Below are positions 57,761 to 59,535 of a DNA stretch of 59,535 bases, one piece after another. The DNA is taken from positions 1 through 59,535 of the forward strand of contig JAHLYR010000003.1 in the NCBI GenBank assembly GCA_025128025.1, given 5' to 3'. Within the stretch, counting starts at the first letter, position 1. Every line of letters begins with the position of its first letter. Position numbers and translations under genes: made by a program. Under the pieces are notes generated by a model. The model saw only the letters and a list, made by a program, of their open reading frames with translations. It made no database searches and was not told the DNA's origin. This DNA comes from Synechococcus sp. CS-1330 (lineage in GTDB: Bacteria > Cyanobacteriota > Cyanobacteriia > PCC-6307 > Cyanobiaceae).

Positions 57761-58518
57761 GGCTTGCCTTGCACCAAAGTTCCGCCCGACACCAGCGTGG
57801 CCGTAACGATCTTGTCGCCCTGGCGGATCTGGTCGACCACCTCCATGCCCTTACTCACCCTGCCGAAGACGGCGTAGCGGCCATCCAGTTCTGGCAGGGC
57901 CTGCAGGGCTATGTAGAACTGGGCGCTGGCGGAGTTGGGATCGGCGGAACGGGCCATGGCAACAGCTCCGCGTTGATGGGCCAAAGCCAGTTGGCGGGTA
58001 GCTCCTGGGGCAGTCACAGGCTCGCCGTAGCGAGGCTCTGCTTCGCCGCTGCGCTTGATCTCCAGAGGAATCAGACGAGGTATCCCCGTGGCTGGATCCA
58101 CAAAACTGCCCAGGCCGTGCTGGCTGGCTGGCACCTTTGGATCAGCGCTGGTGGGGTCGCCGCCCTGCACCACAAAAGGCACCGGCTCGCGCACAACTCG
58201 ATGAAATGCGGTGCCGTTGTAGACGCCACGCTTAACGAGATCAACGAAATTGCCCGCCGTCAGTGGCGCAGCAGCGCCATCTAGCTGCAGCTGCACCTCA
58301 CCCTTGCTGGTCTGCAAGGCGACGGTGGCCGTACCGCTGAGGCAGGGGGTGCTGGCGGTGCTGCAACCCACAGGGCTGCTGCCACCATCAGCCGCACAGG
58401 CGACCAGGGATAGGGGCGCTAGCAGCAACAAACCGCCCAGCAGCAAGCGACTCCACCAGTTGCCAGTCATCACATTGCCAGTACTCAAATTGCCAGTACT
58501 CAAATTGGTAGTCATCAA
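57757..58518 (-). CDS. Cyclophilin-type peptidyl-prolyl isomerase, lipoprotein
   Basis: The protein carries a lipoprotein signal ([21 protein letters not shown]) and a cyclophilin domain with [31 protein letters not shown] and [21 protein letters not shown]. It probably speeds protein folding in the periplasm or thylakoid lumen. The first 16 residues ([16 protein letters not shown]) come from 15-base repeats. The ATG at 58518 overlaps the ycf4 stop by four bases; the ATG at 58470 would give a normal signal peptide start. Confidence 0.85.
   Translation of the reverse strand: MMTTNLSTGNLSTGNVMTGNWWSRLLLGGLLLLAPLSLVACAADGGSSPVGCSTASTPCLSGTATVALQTSKGEVQLQLDGAAAPLTAGNFVDLVKRGVYNGTAFHRVVREPVPFVVQGGDPTSADPKVPASQHGLGSFVDPATGIPRLIPLEIKRSGEAEPRYGEPVTAPGATRQLALAHQRGAVAMARSADPNSASAQFYIALQALPELDGRYAVFGRVSKGMEVVDQIRQGDKIVTATLVSGGTLVQGKP
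58459..58518. repeat. Four 15-bp tandem units at the cyclophilin start
   Basis: The four units are GTTGCCAGTCATCAC (58459-58473), ATTGCCAGTACTCAA (58474-58488), the same unit again (58489-58503), and ATTGGTAGTCATCAA (58504-58518). In the gene they encode four related pentapeptides (MTTN-, [15 protein letters not shown]). The outer two contain start codons, so the number of units changes the distance from the upstream ycf4 gene. Confidence 0.9.
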
Positions 58519-59066
58519 ACCCCCTCCAGGGGCACGCCCAAAAAGCGGGCAAGCTGGGCGCCTGACAACTCCAGATCGGCTAGGGGCATGGGCTCGCCAA
58601 CCCTGGTCAAGGGCATATCCCGCCTGCCCTGCACCTTGAGGGCTAGGCGACGCCGGGGATTAAGGCCATCACGCACCTCCACCTTCACAGCCTGAATCTC
58701 CCGTAAAGGGATATCCACCGTGATCGCCTGGCGAAAGCCGCGGCGACTAATAGTGGCCACACCAGCATCCCGATCAAAGCGGTTGCTACCGGCGCCAACG
58801 TCTATGCCGATCACAACCCAGAGGTAGGCACACAGCGCCATGGCGGCCAGCCCGTAGAGCCCCATCACCAAACCCTGGGGCAGCCAAGCCAGCTCGGCGG
58901 GGTGGCCGATCGGCAGCAGGTCGGTGCCGAGATAGCTGGAGACACTGGTGAGCAGGAAACCGATCCCGCCCGTGGTCACCACCAGGGCAACCAACACATT
59001 GGAAAGGCGCCTTGAGCCCAGCACCGGCAGCTCAAGCAAGGGGGCAGGAGCCTGGGGGGAGGCCAT
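58515..59066 (-). CDS. ycf4: Photosystem I assembly protein Ycf4
   Basis: The 183-residue protein has two membrane segments ([19 protein letters not shown] and [19 protein letters not shown]), the YLGTDLLPI-like loop between them, and the C-terminal soluble domain ([40 protein letters not shown]), all hallmarks of Ycf4. It assists assembly of photosystem I. The ATG at 59066 fits the family; a TTG at 59078 is possible. It shares a four-base overlap with the cyclophilin gene. Confidence 0.93.
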   Translation of the reverse strand: MASPQAPAPLLELPVLGSRRLSNVLVALVVTTGGIGFLLTSVSSYLGTDLLPIGHPAELAWLPQGLVMGLYGLAAMALCAYLWVVIGIDVGAGSNRFDRDAGVATISRRGFRQAITVDIPLREIQAVKVEVRDGLNPRRRLALKVQGRRDMPLTRVGEPMPLADLELSGAQLARFLGVPLEGV

Positions 59067-59295
59067 GACCTGGAGCAAGGAATGGAGCCATCCTGACCGG
59101 TCGGCGGGGGAGCTGGGCGGATCGAGACCAAGCGCTCAGAAGTGAAGCAAAAGACGGTCAGAAAACCGCTACGAAAGCCCAGCGAAAGGAAGCCATGTCA
59201 GCCCGTTTCAACCGGTCTCGCGATCCGCTTCAGCGTTGTTACGATCGCCCGGTAATCCCACAGCCTCCGCGGGTTTCCCGCACCGTTTCATCATC

Positions 59296-59535
59296 ATGAC
59301 GATCGCTGTAGGGCGCGCGCCAGCAGCACGGGGATGGTTCGACGTCCTCGATGACTGGCTCAAGCGCGACCGCTTCGTATTTGTGGGGTGGTCCGGTCTG
59401 CTCCTGTTCCCCACGGCCTATTTGGCCCTGGGTGGCTGGCTCACCGGCACCACCTTTGTCACTTCCTGGTACACCCACGGAATTGCCAGCTCCTACCTAG
59501 AGGGCTGCAACTTCCTCACCGCCGCCGTCAGCACC
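59296..59535 (+). CDS. psbD: Photosystem II D2 protein, 5' part
   Basis: From the ATG at 59296 the frame reads [38 protein letters not shown] and [15 protein letters not shown], the invariant N-terminus of D2. The gene continues beyond the window after 80 codons. It is divergent from ycf4; the 230 bases between hold its promoter, which I could not define. I see no ribosome binding site stronger than usual for cyanobacterial photosystem genes. Confidence 0.97.
   Translation, partial: MTIAVGRAPAARGWFDVLDDWLKRDRFVFVGWSGLLLFPTAYLALGGWLTGTTFVTSWYTHGIASSYLEGCNFLTAAVST

Overview
The window comes from a high-GC picocyanobacterium of the Synechococcus/Cyanobium (alpha-cyanobacterial) type. The evidence is the photosynthesis genes psbD (start only), ycf4, ycf39 and petM, a thioredoxin reductase fused to thioredoxin (NTRC type), a three-gene proton-translocating transhydrogenase (pntA-pntA2-pntB), a glycolate oxidase GlcD, and very tight packing with many 1-4 bp gene overlaps. 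No gap without a gene exceeds 300 bases. Almost everything is core chromosome; the only clear mobile DNA is the first 22 codons of an IS5-type transposase at the left edge.

Left part (1-12.8 kb): an IS remnant, a BASS-type transporter, two small membrane proteins (DUF202, DUF1622), and a Fur-family regulator divergent from a D-2-hydroxyacid dehydrogenase and an arsenite methyltransferase (ArsM). A tight five-gene minus-strand operon follows: a conserved unknown protein, a membrane M41-type zinc protease without an AAA domain, the nickel-pincer cofactor protein LarC, a UPF0104 flippase-like protein, and a Coq4-family protein with a frameshift near its 3' end. Then come a TPR protein, exonuclease III (xth) and glcD.

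Middle (12.8-37 kb): hemL leads into a complete branched-chain/neutral amino acid ABC importer (livJ-type, livH, livM, livG, livF). Next are a type II NADH dehydrogenase, a perfect 18-bp hairpin, HdeD, and an operon of YajQ, 5-oxoprolinase and gamma-glutamyltransferase that together look like a glutathione salvage path. After these lie MAPEG, a secreted Trp/Tyr/Gly-rich protein, a SLOG-fold protein, a DRTGG/BioD-like protein, methionine aminopeptidase, ribosomal protein L19, tRNA-Trp(CCA), tRNA-Asp(GTC), gltX, a cation/proton antiporter and a DUF1643 gene.

Right part (37-59.5 kb): a small MNT-HEPN pair sits directly upstream of polA. It is followed by cysS, a RluA-type pseudouridine synthase, dxr, a 2Fe-2S ferredoxin-like protein, a YheT-type hydrolase, the pnt operon, a helicase, NTRC, infA, an RluE-type pseudouridine synthase, ycf39, petM, trm1, a hydrolase, ilvN, a cyclophilin lipoprotein, ycf4 and the start of psbD. 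I see no CRISPR array, prophage or obvious large new system. The most notable points are the Coq4-like gene and its frameshift in a plastoquinone-making organism, the MNT-HEPN pair, two genes whose conserved N-termini seem to begin at CTG, the perfect hairpin over an ORF start, and start-codon-containing 15-bp repeats in front of the cyclophilin.
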